Positions 33,522 to 44,141 of a DNA stretch of 64,000 nucleotides are shown in pieces. Where the stretch lies: the NCBI GenBank assembly GCA_027919835.1, contig JANVFP010000027.1, positions 682,001 through 746,000 on the forward strand, written 5' to 3'. Position 1 is the stretch's first letter; each line of letters starts with the position of its first letter. Under the pieces are notes generated by a model. That model did no database searches. It saw only the letters and a list, made by a program, of their open reading frames with translations, and had not been told where the DNA came from. A program made the translations under genes and the position numbers. Origin of the DNA: Lentinula raphanica. Lineage: Eukaryota; Basidiomycota; Agaricomycetes; Agaricales; Omphalotaceae.

Positions 33522-36500
33522 ATGTTAGCTGACATGTATATAGACAACACCTGCGATGAACAGATGGAGTTGGTCGCAACGACCGACAGTCCGTCAGTCT
33601 TGCCTTCGATTCAAAATTCGACGCCAAATACCGTTTTTCCGGATAATAACAATATTCCCTCAAACCCAACGACCTCTGTTCTACATCATCGTTTATCGCG
33701 GCGCCCTTTTCCCGACCCTTCGTTGCGGCGGTTCCTCGATCTGGAAGCCATAGATGACGACGATAATGAAGAAATGAACGACGGGAAACTCTCAGATGAA
33801 GGCTTGTCAGGCTTTTATCTGTTATGACCACCATCTAATCGATCCTCTAGATGGCTTCATTGATGATACGACTTCACCTCTCGAGGCGGATTCCAATACC
33901 CTACGCGAATTCCCAGACGTCCCTACCAAGACTGCGGCCTTTCTGGATTATTTGGAGGATGTATACGCTGGTCCACCCCCAGCTGATTTCTTGATTGGTG
34001 ATGAGCGTGTCGATTCAGACATCCATAATCTCGATGGGGATGATCTATTAGCATTGAACAATCGCGAGAAGGATTACGTTGAAACCCTCGTTCCCGGAGT
34101 CAATCATATCCCTGGTGACTTTTCTCTTTTTAGCGTGGAGTGTAAGGTAAGGTTCATTCAACGTTGTGCCATCTCAGTGACCTTAGAGACATTTTGCAGG
34201 CCGGATCTGAATATACTATTTTGTATGACATTATGCATGCCCCACTTTTGCAAAGTGAGGTTCGCAGCGCCTTCTTCAACCCTAGCATAGGCAACTATGT
34301 GTATTTCGAAGGCTTTTTCAAGCCAACGCGCTCCTCTCTTCTGCATTTCCTCAGCATTCATTCGGACATTCGCGTGGCGACTTTGAAAAGTATCCCCTTG
34401 AATGAATACCACTCTTGCCTGTGGGTGCGACCTCAGAATGACAAGATCTTTTCCGCAGGTACTTGGGTCAAGATCGACTCCCCTGGTGTATATCAGGGCG
34501 ACGTTGGTATGGTACGAGGTCATCGAATGACTCCGGGACGCCTATGTATCTCCGTCATGCTTGTTCCACGGATCCTCAGAGATACAGACTCAGATTTCAT
34601 GTTACGCCCTACCCTGGAGCTCATGCTCGACGGAAGCCTCGAAGAAGTAGGTGCAGAAAAGCGTGATTCTCCGAGCGGTCACTACTACATCTATGGCGCC
34701 GATGTGTTCCAGTCAGGATTACTTGTGAAATATTTCGCACCGGCGTCTCTCTCCGTGGCACGCTCAATCTCTGGCGAAAACCGCAAGGTACTCATCGAGA
34801 GCAATCATGCTTTCGTGCTAGTTCGTCAGTACAGTATGCCGGATCCCGAACATTGGCTATTCAACGACGGCGATGAAGTTTGCGTTCTTCCAAAAGAAAC
34901 GGACTCAAGTTCATTTGGTTTGTCGCGCCGCGGCGTAATTCGGTCAGTTTTTCAAGGGTATTGCGAAGTAGATGTGGCTTTGGGTGGGGGTGCCACAGAA
35001 GTTATGCCAGTCCGAACGAGTCTTTTACTCAAGAACATTACTCCCGGAGACTATGTCAAGGTATTAGCAGGCATGCATTCCGAGCTCTATGGGCTGGTTG
35101 GAGAGAAGAACGGGCGTAGTCTTGGACTAATACCTGACAATTCGTATACTGTTGTACGTGCCTTGTGACTGATCTTGAAGTGACTCACCCATGTTCTATA
35201 TTTCAGAGTGTATGGGTCGATATCAACTGTGTGGCAAAAACAAACTCGAACACATCTCTCGCTAACACTGGCACACTCTTAAAGGATATCAAAGTCATCA
35301 TCACGAATTCGGATTTTCACAGACAGCTAACGGGCATCATAAAGAGATTGTGGGCTGACGGACATGGGTCGGTTCGCGTTTTGGTCTACGTTCCTACCAG
35401 TGACTGCTCTATTGAGTTGGACTATACACAAGTTATCGAAGAAGGGTCAGTGATATGTTCTGCTACAACATCAACATTTGCTGAATACTTCCTTAGATCA
35501 TACAAAACCTTAGACCAACTCGCACTGGATTCTGGTTTCTCTTTCATCGATCACTTTGGCATTGACAGGGTGCTTCATAGGATGAAGACCGGTCGAGAGC
35601 CGTGGCTTGGTGCTAAAGTGATTGTTGTCCATGGCCACTGGCATGGAATTACTGGCACAGTCCGTGAAGTGAACACGTACCCAATCGATCCTTTGAAGCC
35701 TCATGCCAGTGGTATAACTCTCACGATAGAGCTCAATATCATGACTGCTACTGTTGTCAGTCCTCGAGTTTTGATAGATTATGACGTTGTTCGAGAACTA
35801 CAGTAAGTTAGTTGTTCACTCTTCGCGATAATACTAACACTTCCTCAGTACCTGCGCGCCCCTCTCAAGTGCAATCAGGCCTACCTCGAATCAGTCATTC
35901 TTCATGCCGAACTCGTCTTACATCCCAACGAAATTTATACCTGTACGAATACCAAATCAGATCCTGGCTTCACGACCATCCACTCCTTTACACGATCCTG
36001 ACTATCTAAAATCGATGTATGAATTTGTCGGTCCTTGGTATCCTGGCCTTGATGCTCAGGATATATCGCCGGCACACAATAACTCAACCTCCTCACAGCA
36101 ATCGCATTTCCTAGCTCACTCAAATCTATGCGGAATCTCTATACGGGTTGATATTGATGGAGGCCCATACGACACACTCAAGACAAAATCCGCTGAACGC
36201 TTCGTGATTCCCACTCCTTCCGTCAATGGCCAGATACTCTTCTGCATAGATCGCCCGAGAATCAAGGTCGGTGATGTATCTATCGAGGGTTCTGCTGTCT
36301 TGAAACACCGAGATCGACCCAAACCAAGTACCGAAAAGAGGTTAATGGTTGTGATAGGAGGGGAAGAGCAGCACATTGGCAAATTCGTGCGACGTTTGCA
36401 CTTCTTCTTCAAGGGGACTCAGTGCGATGAAAATAAATGGTTCAAGTTGTTGGTGGTGCACTTTACGAATGGTATAGAGGTCATCACTGACGAGATGCTT

Positions 36501-36623
36501 GAGCTTCACCCAGATAATGTAGAATACACTCGGGAAACAGCAGCTATCCGACGTCAATCAACCACAGCTTTATCTGAACGGCGTCAATTCTTCACTCATA
36601 CGCGGCCTGAAATTCGAGCTTGA
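33522..36623 (+). CDS. SPT5-like NGN/KOW protein carried by the KDZ element
   Basis: Exons join at VECK|AGSEY (intron 34,147-34,199), SYTV|SVWV (35,154-35,206) and REL-His (35,803-35,848), ending at TGA 36,623. An acidic N-terminus is followed by an NGN-like domain (DFSLFSVECKAGSEYTILYD ... LRSAF-like VRSAFFNPSIGNYVYFEGF). At least three KOW-type motifs follow: GTWVKIDSPGVYQGDVGMV, GDYVKVLAGMHSELYGLVG and GAKVIVVHGHWHGITGTV. This is the order of transcription elongation factor SPT5, which clamps RNA polymerase II. I recall many such diverged SPT5-like genes in agaricomycetes. Here it lies between transposon ends, so it is cargo or a captured gene. The 5' end is unsure: the frame from 33,522 to about 33,815 does not join the next exon cleanly. 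Confidence 0.7.
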
Positions 36624-36933
36624 ATCTTGTAGACACAATAGTTGTAGATATTGAATTATACTTGTATTTCTCTCCATTCCATGAAAATCAGTCTGTAGTT
36701 CAAACGACTGATGGCAATAGTGAAGACTGAGTTCGTAAAATTCATATCGTCCGCAAAGACGTTAAACTAGAGATGCAGATTAGAGGGAGACCACAAAGCA
36801 AGACAATAGTTCGCTGGTAAGCGGCACCACAATACTGAACTCCATATGAATCCCTTCAACTCTTTTTGTTTATAGCTGTCATTGCCACTTTCATCGTAAC
36901 TTTCAACCCCCACTTTCATTCTCAACGTCAGCG
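36624..36933. other. Short intergenic spacer
   Basis: 3' flank of the SPT5-like gene and promoter/leader of the next gene; nothing else is seen. Confidence 0.4.
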
Positions 36934-39900
36934 ATGGCGAATACCAGAGCAGCTCAACGAGCACGCACGCGATCTCAAACGCGCGCAGCTACCAAGTTCA
37001 CCTCTCTTTCTCAAGAGGAAAAACATAATAAACAGAAACCTGTATGATGTCTGTTCACTGGTGTATAGAGGTTATACTAACAATATTCACCTTAGAAGCG
37101 GGACCGAACCGTCAGAACCAAGAGGGCGAAAGACCGCCAAGAGGCTGATTTAGATCAAGATCAACATGAGAAGGAGAAGCATGAAGATAACAATGATGAG
37201 AGCGACGATGGTGAGCCGGCAGCCGAAGACAATGAAAATGACAACGACGACAGCGATGACGATGATGATTATGATGAGGCGGCGGCGGCAGAAGACGATG
37301 AAGAAGAAGACGACGACGACGACGACGAGGAAGCTTCCGCTCACTCAAGTGTGAAGAAGGGTCTCTCAAACCATGGCCGGAAAAAAACTCGAACAGAAGT
37401 AAATCCATGTCCTTATCTTTGGTATAGAAAACTAACATGATCTACAGGATAGTGCGTCTCGCCCACCTGCATTAAATCATAAGGGAACACGCGCGGATGT
37501 TACCACTAGACCCCCTACGAAACCTCGAGCTACTGCGAAACCTCAAGCTACAGCGAAACCTCGAGCTACCGCGAAACCTCGAGCTACAGCGCAACCTCGA
37601 GCTACAGCGCAACCTCGAGCTACTGCAAAACCTCGAGCTACTGCGAAACCTCGTACTGCTGCAAAAGCTAGAGCTACTGCCCAGACACAACCTAACGGAA
37701 ATACTCAATCTATTCCCCCTCCTTCCCCGTTGAAACGCCAAGCTTCTCCTATCGCCGTTCCACAACAGGTGAAGGCGCCGATTGCAAACCCCCAACCTCT
37801 GCCTCCACTTCCTCGGAGACGTGAAGCTCGTTCAATCGGGGCTTATGACAGTCCCACTAACGTCCAACATGGATGGTCGATCTTGAGGAAATATTTGCTC
37901 GGATCCACTGAGCTGGCTACCCAGCCTCTCGTCGAGGCTGAACTGAAGAAGCTCTTCGGTAGAGATGTGGCTACAGAGTCACCATGGCAATTGAAGATTG
38001 CGCAGATTACAGGTCTTGAAGATGACGATGACGAGTTACGACAGACAATCCTCCATGAAATCAACTCGAAGATCGCTCAATCATCTCATGCTCCTACCCA
38101 TGGACAGAGTGGTCAACCCTCCAGAAAATCCACTGCAGACCCCCGCTCTTCCCCAGAGACCAAAATCTATCCAGGTGTCTCTATCGAGTCATCCTGTGAT
38201 CCTACTGTCGATGAAGATTCTGCCGATGCTGAGCTCAGTCCTAGAGACCGAGAAATTCTTTCTACTGCGCAGTCAGATTTTGACACAGACACTGGATACT
38301 GTCTTCGCGCTGAGCGCCACAATCGTGACATTGCAAAAGTTATCTGGTCTCAGTTGACCGATCAGTTCTTCGAGTTGGCTGAGAGCCGTCTTTGTCCCTC
38401 GAAAGGACCTGGTTATACACGCGAGTACCTCAGCAGAGAAGACATGGATATTGTCGATGTTCGTGCTTACGTCCTATCCCATGATCCTGATCAGTATGCT
38501 TTATTTCGAGACTCTGCTCGCACAGAGTGGCTAGAGATCGAGGAGATGGGCTTTGAAATCGACAAACAGTTCGGATTGAAGTTTGATGATGATGAGCTAG
38601 AGGAGGAGAATAATCCTGGAGAGGGGTGTCAGGGTCCTGACGCTATTCAGTGGCCGGATGAGGAGATTACCGGCGCTGTGGACTCTTTGCCACTTCCACG
38701 CTTTTCTTCACCTCCGCACTCTTCCCCACCTCCGCACTCTTCCCCACCTCCGCACTCTCCTCCTTGTCGCCTTGTCGATTATAGCTCCAGTCAACCGCCA
38801 GATGATGCGTTTGATGCTGATCTTGGTGAGGAAGCTGAGGCAACAATGAACCCCGTCCTTGGGGATCATGTTGACTTGGAACAGACTGCCAACGAAGATC
38901 AGGACATAGACGAAGATCAGGACGTTGACGACGATCAGGGCATCGATGAAGATCAGGATGTCGATGAAGATCAGGATGTCGATGAAGATCAGGATGTCGA
39001 TGAAGATCAGGACGTCGATGAAGATCAGGATGCTGACGAAGATGGTGGAGGCAGCGGAGATGGAGAAGGTTCTGAGTCAGAAGAAGAAGAAGAAGTCTTG
39101 AAGAAGCCTGGTCGTCTGTCACAGCGGACAAAGAACGAGCTTGAAAAAGCTCAGTCTGAATACGAGGCTAAAGTTGCGACAATTGCTGCTTCTGCAAACA
39201 AGAACGTTCATGCGTGTTGGCGTTATCTCAATGAACAAACTCAAACTGTTCGGAGCATCAACCCGTTCAACGCGTATGAGGTGTGGTATGGAATACATGG
39301 AGAATACGTGTGTCCAGAAGGCAGTACGTTTTGTTTCGTATCCTTTTTGATATATCTCCAACATCTAATGGGCGTTACAGTGGAACCAGCTGATTGGACT
39401 CGGTTTGTCGCCAAACAATATAATGCTATATTAGATTCGAAGCTCAGGCCTGAAGACCGACGGAATGATGAGCTGAAGCGCCAAGTTTTTGCGGAACAGA
39501 TCAAATGGTATGAAGAACATCACAGCGCTTTCATTGAGAAGAAGAAGGCTGAGGGGAAATTTCGTGGCACGGTTAAATCGATACTGAAACCTCTTCATGC
39601 TTTGGTACGCACTCAGTCCATTGATTGATCTATCTATGAAACTGATATGGTTTGTTAGGGCAAGCAGATTTATCGGAACACAGGAGCCCATTTACTGGGT
39701 CACCTTGTGATCACTGAAACGGATGCGGATAGGAGAAGTAGAAGCGTTAGCTGGGGCTGCACGGACGTTGTCAAGCAGGTTATTGAGGAGAATGTGGTTG
39801 ACCTCAGGACACAGCTCACGGACATTGAGACTATGCTAAGGTTCGTGGTCATAGAATTTCAAGAGTTTCGGCAAACAAACTGAGTATTCATGTCCTCAAG

Positions 39901-41528
39901 GCAAAAGGAGATGAACCTACGTGGTATCGACAGGGAGTTGGTTAAGTTAGGGACTACCTGCATCAAGACGAGAACTCAGTCAGCAAGAGATCGCGATCGT
40001 TCTGTTATATCGGGTGCTTTTACTTATGACGTTGGTGGGTATTATCGTTTGTCATTGATCTCTAATACTAACTCATGATTCAGGACGTTGTGTTGGTGTG
40101 AAAAGCAAGAAACTGTCGCCTAGCCAGTTCGTTGAGAACGCGTACAAGTTTCATGTCCGTGTCATCAACTGGCCAGTAGGATTGCCGTTCTTCTCAGCGG
40201 GCCTGGTTGATCCTCATGCCATGAGTGCTCAAGATCTCAAAACGTTAGCAAGGCCACGAATTGCTCAAATTTTACGTGAGATCAATGGTGAGGATGCTGA
40301 GGATGCTGAAAAGTGTTTTGAGATTGTATCTTGGGATCATGGTAGGTTGGCAATGCTTCAAATATTCAATTTCATCGGCGTTAATGAATTCATAGATGAA
40401 ACTGAGCTTACGCTCAAAGATCAAGCCACTGTTCCAATTGTTCTGGACACCGAGGGTAACATCGTCGTCACGGTGTCATATTCTTCACTCTATCGCACTG
40501 AGGTTGAGGAGGCCGGTGAAAACATCGATAATTTTTACGAGGATGATGATAAAGATCCTGATGCTGATGTCAACGCTCAGGCTCAGGAGCTGCCGAAGAC
40601 CATACAGAATGTGGTGAAGGACAGGCCGCAACGTCCGCATACAGATATCAACGTACCACCACAAACGTCGCAGATCGAGGCCCGATTGTTTCGTCGAGCT
40701 GAGGCCAAGGATAGAATCAAACCTTCTGATTTCTCTTCCGATCGTCAAAATCAGATAGTTGCTGGCACTGGGGTTACAGGTCGAGGTGGTTCTTCTAGTC
40801 GTCCCTTCTCTCGTACACAGGTTCCTTCGAATAGAAAGGGAAATAGTTTGCCTGCAGCTCAGTTGGATTCACTTGCTGCCCCTCAACTTCACCCTTTCCC
40901 TCGCACTCAGCCTACTCCTCAACCTCAACCTCGCTCACGCTCTGTGTCTATTCAACCTTGCCCACAGCCTCCTCAGCCTCAGTCTCGCACTCAGGTTCAG
41001 GCTCAGGCTCAGCCTCGCACTCAGGTTCAGGTTCAGGCTCAGCCTCGCACTCAGGTTCAGGCTCAGCCTCAGTCTCGCACTCAGGTTCAGGCTCAGCCTC
41101 AGCCTCGCACTCATGTTCAGGCTCAGGCTCAGCCTCGCACTCAGGTTCAGGCTCAGGCTCAGCCTCGCACTCATGTTCAGGCTCAGGCTCAGCCTCGCAC
41201 TCAGGTTCAGGTTCAGCCTCAGCCTCGCACTCAGGTTCAGGGTCAGCCTCAGCCTCGCACTCAGGTTCAGCCTCAGCCTCAGCTTCGCACTGAACTTGAA
41301 TCTCGAAGTCAGCCCCAACCTCAACCGCGCACTCAATCTCAGCCTCAGCCTGTTCGTCAACTTCAACCGCAGATTCAGCGTGGTACTCAACGTACGAATA
41401 TCAATAGGTTGCCAAGTATCCCAGAATCACAGGGTCAAGGTAGTGACAAACATAGGAACTTAAAACGTAAAATGTACGAGGATAAAACTGATAGACCTGA
41501 GGTCAAGAAGCGTAACAGTAGGCAGTAA
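36934..41528 (+). CDS. Large low-complexity protein of the KDZ element
   Basis: Starts at ATG 36,934 ([20 protein letters not shown]). At least seven exons join in frame, for example KQKP|KRDR, RTE|DSAS, EGM-E (intron 39,325-39,380), HAL|GKQI and DVG|RCVG, ending at TAA 41,528. Disordered parts include a polyacidic stretch, KPRATA repeats (37,510-37,680), DEDQDV repeats (38,900-39,030) and a long AQPRTQVQ array (40,980-41,300). Between these lie ordered blocks, for example [32 protein letters not shown] and [15 protein letters not shown], which hint at real domains. I recall similar block-plus-repeat proteins as repeated families in agaricomycetes. The function is unknown; nuclear localisation is plausible from the basic ends. 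Confidence 0.7.
37510..37690 (+). repeat. KPRATA-coding tandem repeat
   Basis: About ten 18-bp units encode K/Q-P-R-A-T-A, with CCTCGAGCTAC at the core of each. Confidence 0.85.
38895..39035 (+). repeat. DEDQDV-coding tandem repeat
   Basis: About eight 18-bp units of the GATGAAGATCAGGATGTC type encode DEDQDV. Confidence 0.85.
40980..41300 (+). repeat. [14 protein letters not shown] tandem repeat
   Basis: About eleven units of 24-36 bp built on CTCGCACTCAGGTTCAG encode [12 protein letters not shown] sequence. The opposite strand is also open, which is an artefact of the repeat. Confidence 0.85.
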
Positions 41529-42717
41529 AAGATTATCATACATGTATGTGGTACACTTAATTCATTTGCATATATTGTCTTTTGTATGCTTGCCTCGAGG
41601 AGAGAAACTATAAACATAAGGTGGGTTTCCAAGAATGATGGGATTTCTAAGGTTGGTCGCCAGGTGGGATTTTCACCTGTGGGACTCCCAAGGCAAGTGG
41701 GATTTCCATTAGTGGGACTTCCCAGGCAAGTGGGATTTCCATCAGTGGGACTTCCCAGGCCAAGTGGGATTTCCACCAGTGGGACTGCCAAGGCAAGTGG
41801 GATTTCCACCAGTGGGACTTCCAAGGCAAGTGGAATTCCCATTAGTGGGAATTTCCAGCAGTGGGACTTCCAAGGCAATTGGGATTTCCATTGGTGGGAT
41901 TCCCAAGGCAAGGCAAGTGGGATTGCCATCAGTGGGGATTTCCACCAGTGGAATTGCCAAGGCAAGTGGAATTGCCAATCCAAGTGGAATTTCCATTAGT
42001 GGGGATTTCCACCAGTGGGACTTCCAAGGCAAGTGGGATTTTCACCAATGGGACTTCCAAGGAAAGTAGTATTGCTATCAGTAGGGGTTTCCACCAATTG
42101 GGATTACAACCCTCTTTACTTTCAGGAACAATGTAGTAGCACATTTGATCAACTGCTAAAATTAGTAGTATCATCATGTATAATTAATCAACAAAATACA
42201 GCCAAATGCATATGTTCAGCAGGTAAAATGTATCTTATTGCTCCCTTCATTGCAATAGTCTCTTCCCATGATATAATGCTGATATATGAAGAACTAAATA
42301 TAAATATCAAGACAAGGATGAAATAGATCCTGGATCTAGTAAGTGTATGGTCATTAGTAATGGTTTACAAATATAGGTGTGATAATATTGCAAATTTAGA
42401 TGTATGTTTGGAATTTACAAAATGCTTGTTACTATCAACCATATAGAGCCTGAGGGAATACAGACTCTACTTTCATGTAGCATATGACCATCGACAACTT
42501 TGTGGGCAAAGAAATTAAATTAGATTGTCATCTGTTGCCCAAACCTATAACCTAATCTATGAAAGCTGTGCGTTGCAGTGCTCACTGCTAGTATAAACTC
42601 TGATGAATTGATTGAACTGCTATGAAGCTCTATTATAAAGACAAATTGTAGTGGAAATATTACCCAGAAACTTTCAAGTACTTCTGGAAATCCCATACCC
42701 TGGAAATTCCATACCCT
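41529..42717. other. Right subterminal non-coding region of the KDZ element
   Basis: The repeat array at 41,640-42,105 is followed by AT-rich DNA. Open frames here are repeat artefacts. Confidence 0.5.
41640..42105 (-). repeat. Right subterminal repeat array (TGGGATTTCCA units)
   Basis: About a dozen units of roughly 30-33 bp on the pattern AGTGGGATTTCCACCAGTGG and GGACTTCCAAGGCA. The orientation is opposite to the left array. Confidence 0.8.
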
Positions 42718-42883
42718 GGAAATCCCATACCCTGGAATTCCCTGAGTATCAGGGGTCCTGCCCTGGGATTTCCATTTGGAAATTCCAGCTTGGGCGTGCC
42801 CATGGGATTGAGACCACGTTAGGTAGTTTATATTTGGGATTTTTTTAGCCTAACTTGGTATGTTTGGGAGGGTGCCTGAAGTG
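42718..42883 (-). repeat. Right terminal inverted repeat of the KDZ element
   Basis: Reverse complement of 26,895-27,060. Followed directly by the CATATCA duplication. Confidence 0.9.
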
Positions 42884-42890
42884 CATATCA

Positions 42891-43930
42891 TTGGTATGGA
42901 CGAAAGGATCAAGCACGCCAAGGAAGAACGTGAAAAAGGCGAGAAGGGGAAGAAGACCGCGGAAGCGACTCCTCCTCCTCCTACCAGGCCCTCTACTCGT
43001 TCCAAAAGCAAGAAGAAATCCCCTGACGACGAACCCACAGCTCTGGCAGATCAGGATGTCTCGGTACGTGGCTGATCTTGCAGATCAGAGAAGTTTATGA
43101 CTAACCCGTGCCATAGATGGCTGACGAAGTCGAGGATTCTACTCCTGCGAAGGCTAAGACCAAAACCAAAAAGCGCGACACCGTCGACGACGATGACACT
43201 CCGAAGTCTTCCAAGACCAAGAGCAAGCGCAAACGTTCCGAACGCGATGTCGGTCCCGCGGACGGTGATGAGACTGAGCGGGCTCTGTCTCCTCAAGCAC
43301 ATAGTACTGTGCACGCTGTAACCGCGATCTCCCAGCCTCGTGCTGTTGGTGAAGATCTGATTAAGAGGGTGAAGTATTCGTTGGAACTCGCAGATACCAG
43401 TGAGTACCACTTCCATTTTCCGCTTTTTCATACGGACTTCTACGGAAACTCGTTGATCTGCCAGATCACGCATTTTCCGTTAGATAATTTCGTTCTGCAT
43501 AGTCCGGAGACCTTCCGCAAGCTTCGTGTTACTGATTATCGTTACAGGTACCCCCGACGATACAGATCATCGAGATCTCGTGCAACTTCTTCACAACATC
43601 GGACTCGCCCACAACCCGGAGGTTGAATCGTACACCGAAGAGCAGTACAATGCCTTCATCAATTTCCATACGACCCAACTCTTCGACTGTGTTATGAAAG
43701 CTCGTTTCTATGCACACCGTGGGGAGGCTAGTCAACGGATCATCGACAACGCCAGGGCTGCTCGGAAGGCTGGTGAACCTCTGCCCAAAGACGAGGACAC
43801 CACCATGACTCCTGCCGACGTTGACGAGGTGTACGTGTTTTCCGCACCACCGTCGCTGCCACCCGTAATTAAAATTGCGCAGACAGACTTAGAGGATCCC
43901 GAAATGCAAGGGCCACGCTCCGCACCTTAA
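42891..43930 (+). pseudogene. Antisense gene B of the LTR element, 3' part
   Basis: Continues the frame broken at 26,894: removal of the KDZ element and one CATATCA joins ELVIDHI to IGMDERIKHAKEE. Exons then join at QDVS|MADEV and LADTS-TPDD through introns of about 55 and 145 bp, ending at TAA 43,930. The product part is basic and low-complexity (RSKSKKKS, KAKTKTKKR), then helical (STPDDTDHRDLVQLLHNIGL ... FDCVMKARFYAHRGEAS). No known domain is recognised. The second intron carries a GATCTGCCAGATC palindrome. Confidence 0.65.
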
Positions 43931-44104
43931 GCAAGTGCTTATCGAGGCTGACCATCTAGATCATCGTTCATCCTGCCCTGTCGCCTATTTTTATACCTGT
44001 ACTTTTGTCAAGTCAAGTATCATTGGTAGTTTTTGAGGTAATCCAGTGGCAACTAAATCCCTCGAGTGATTATTGAGATAGAATAAGTTGAAACATCGCA
44101 GAAA

Positions 44105-44118
44105 CTCCCCCAAACTAA
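44105..44118 (-). other. Third copy of the polypurine tract motif
   Basis: The same 14-mer as at 21,875 and 25,818, here just downstream of the pol stop in element orientation. Confidence 0.7.
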
Positions 44119-44141
44119 CTGATCTGTTGGATCAGGCATGT

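Larger units (their letters stand above)
26895..42883 (-). mobile_element. KDZ-superfamily DNA transposon, 15,989 bp
   Basis: Bounded by 166-bp terminal inverted repeats starting CACTTCAGGCACCC and by a 7-bp duplication. Inside are the KDZ transposase (minus), an SPT5-like gene and a large low-complexity gene (both plus), two inverted subterminal repeat arrays, and a hairpin. KDZ elements (Kyakuja-Dileera-Zisupton) were described as expanded in basidiomycetes and often linked to TET/JBP oxygenase genes; I see no TET/JBP gene here. Intact repeats, matching duplications and a seemingly intact transposase suggest recent, perhaps autonomous, movement. Confidence 0.9.

Noticed and set aside
37112..37438. 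His/Arg-rich and Val/Ile-rich minus-strand frames
   Set aside because: They are antisense readings of the polyacidic coding stretch of the large plus-strand gene.
40759..41463. Long overlapping open frames on both strands across the AQPRTQVQ array
   Set aside because: They are by-products of a repeat lacking stop codons; only the spliced plus-strand frame continues into ordered sequence on both sides.
26895..42883. A TET/JBP dioxygenase gene expected as KDZ cargo
   Set aside because: I looked for the HxD-type iron-binding motif in an ordered domain within the cargo genes and found none; the cargo is SPT5-like plus a low-complexity protein.
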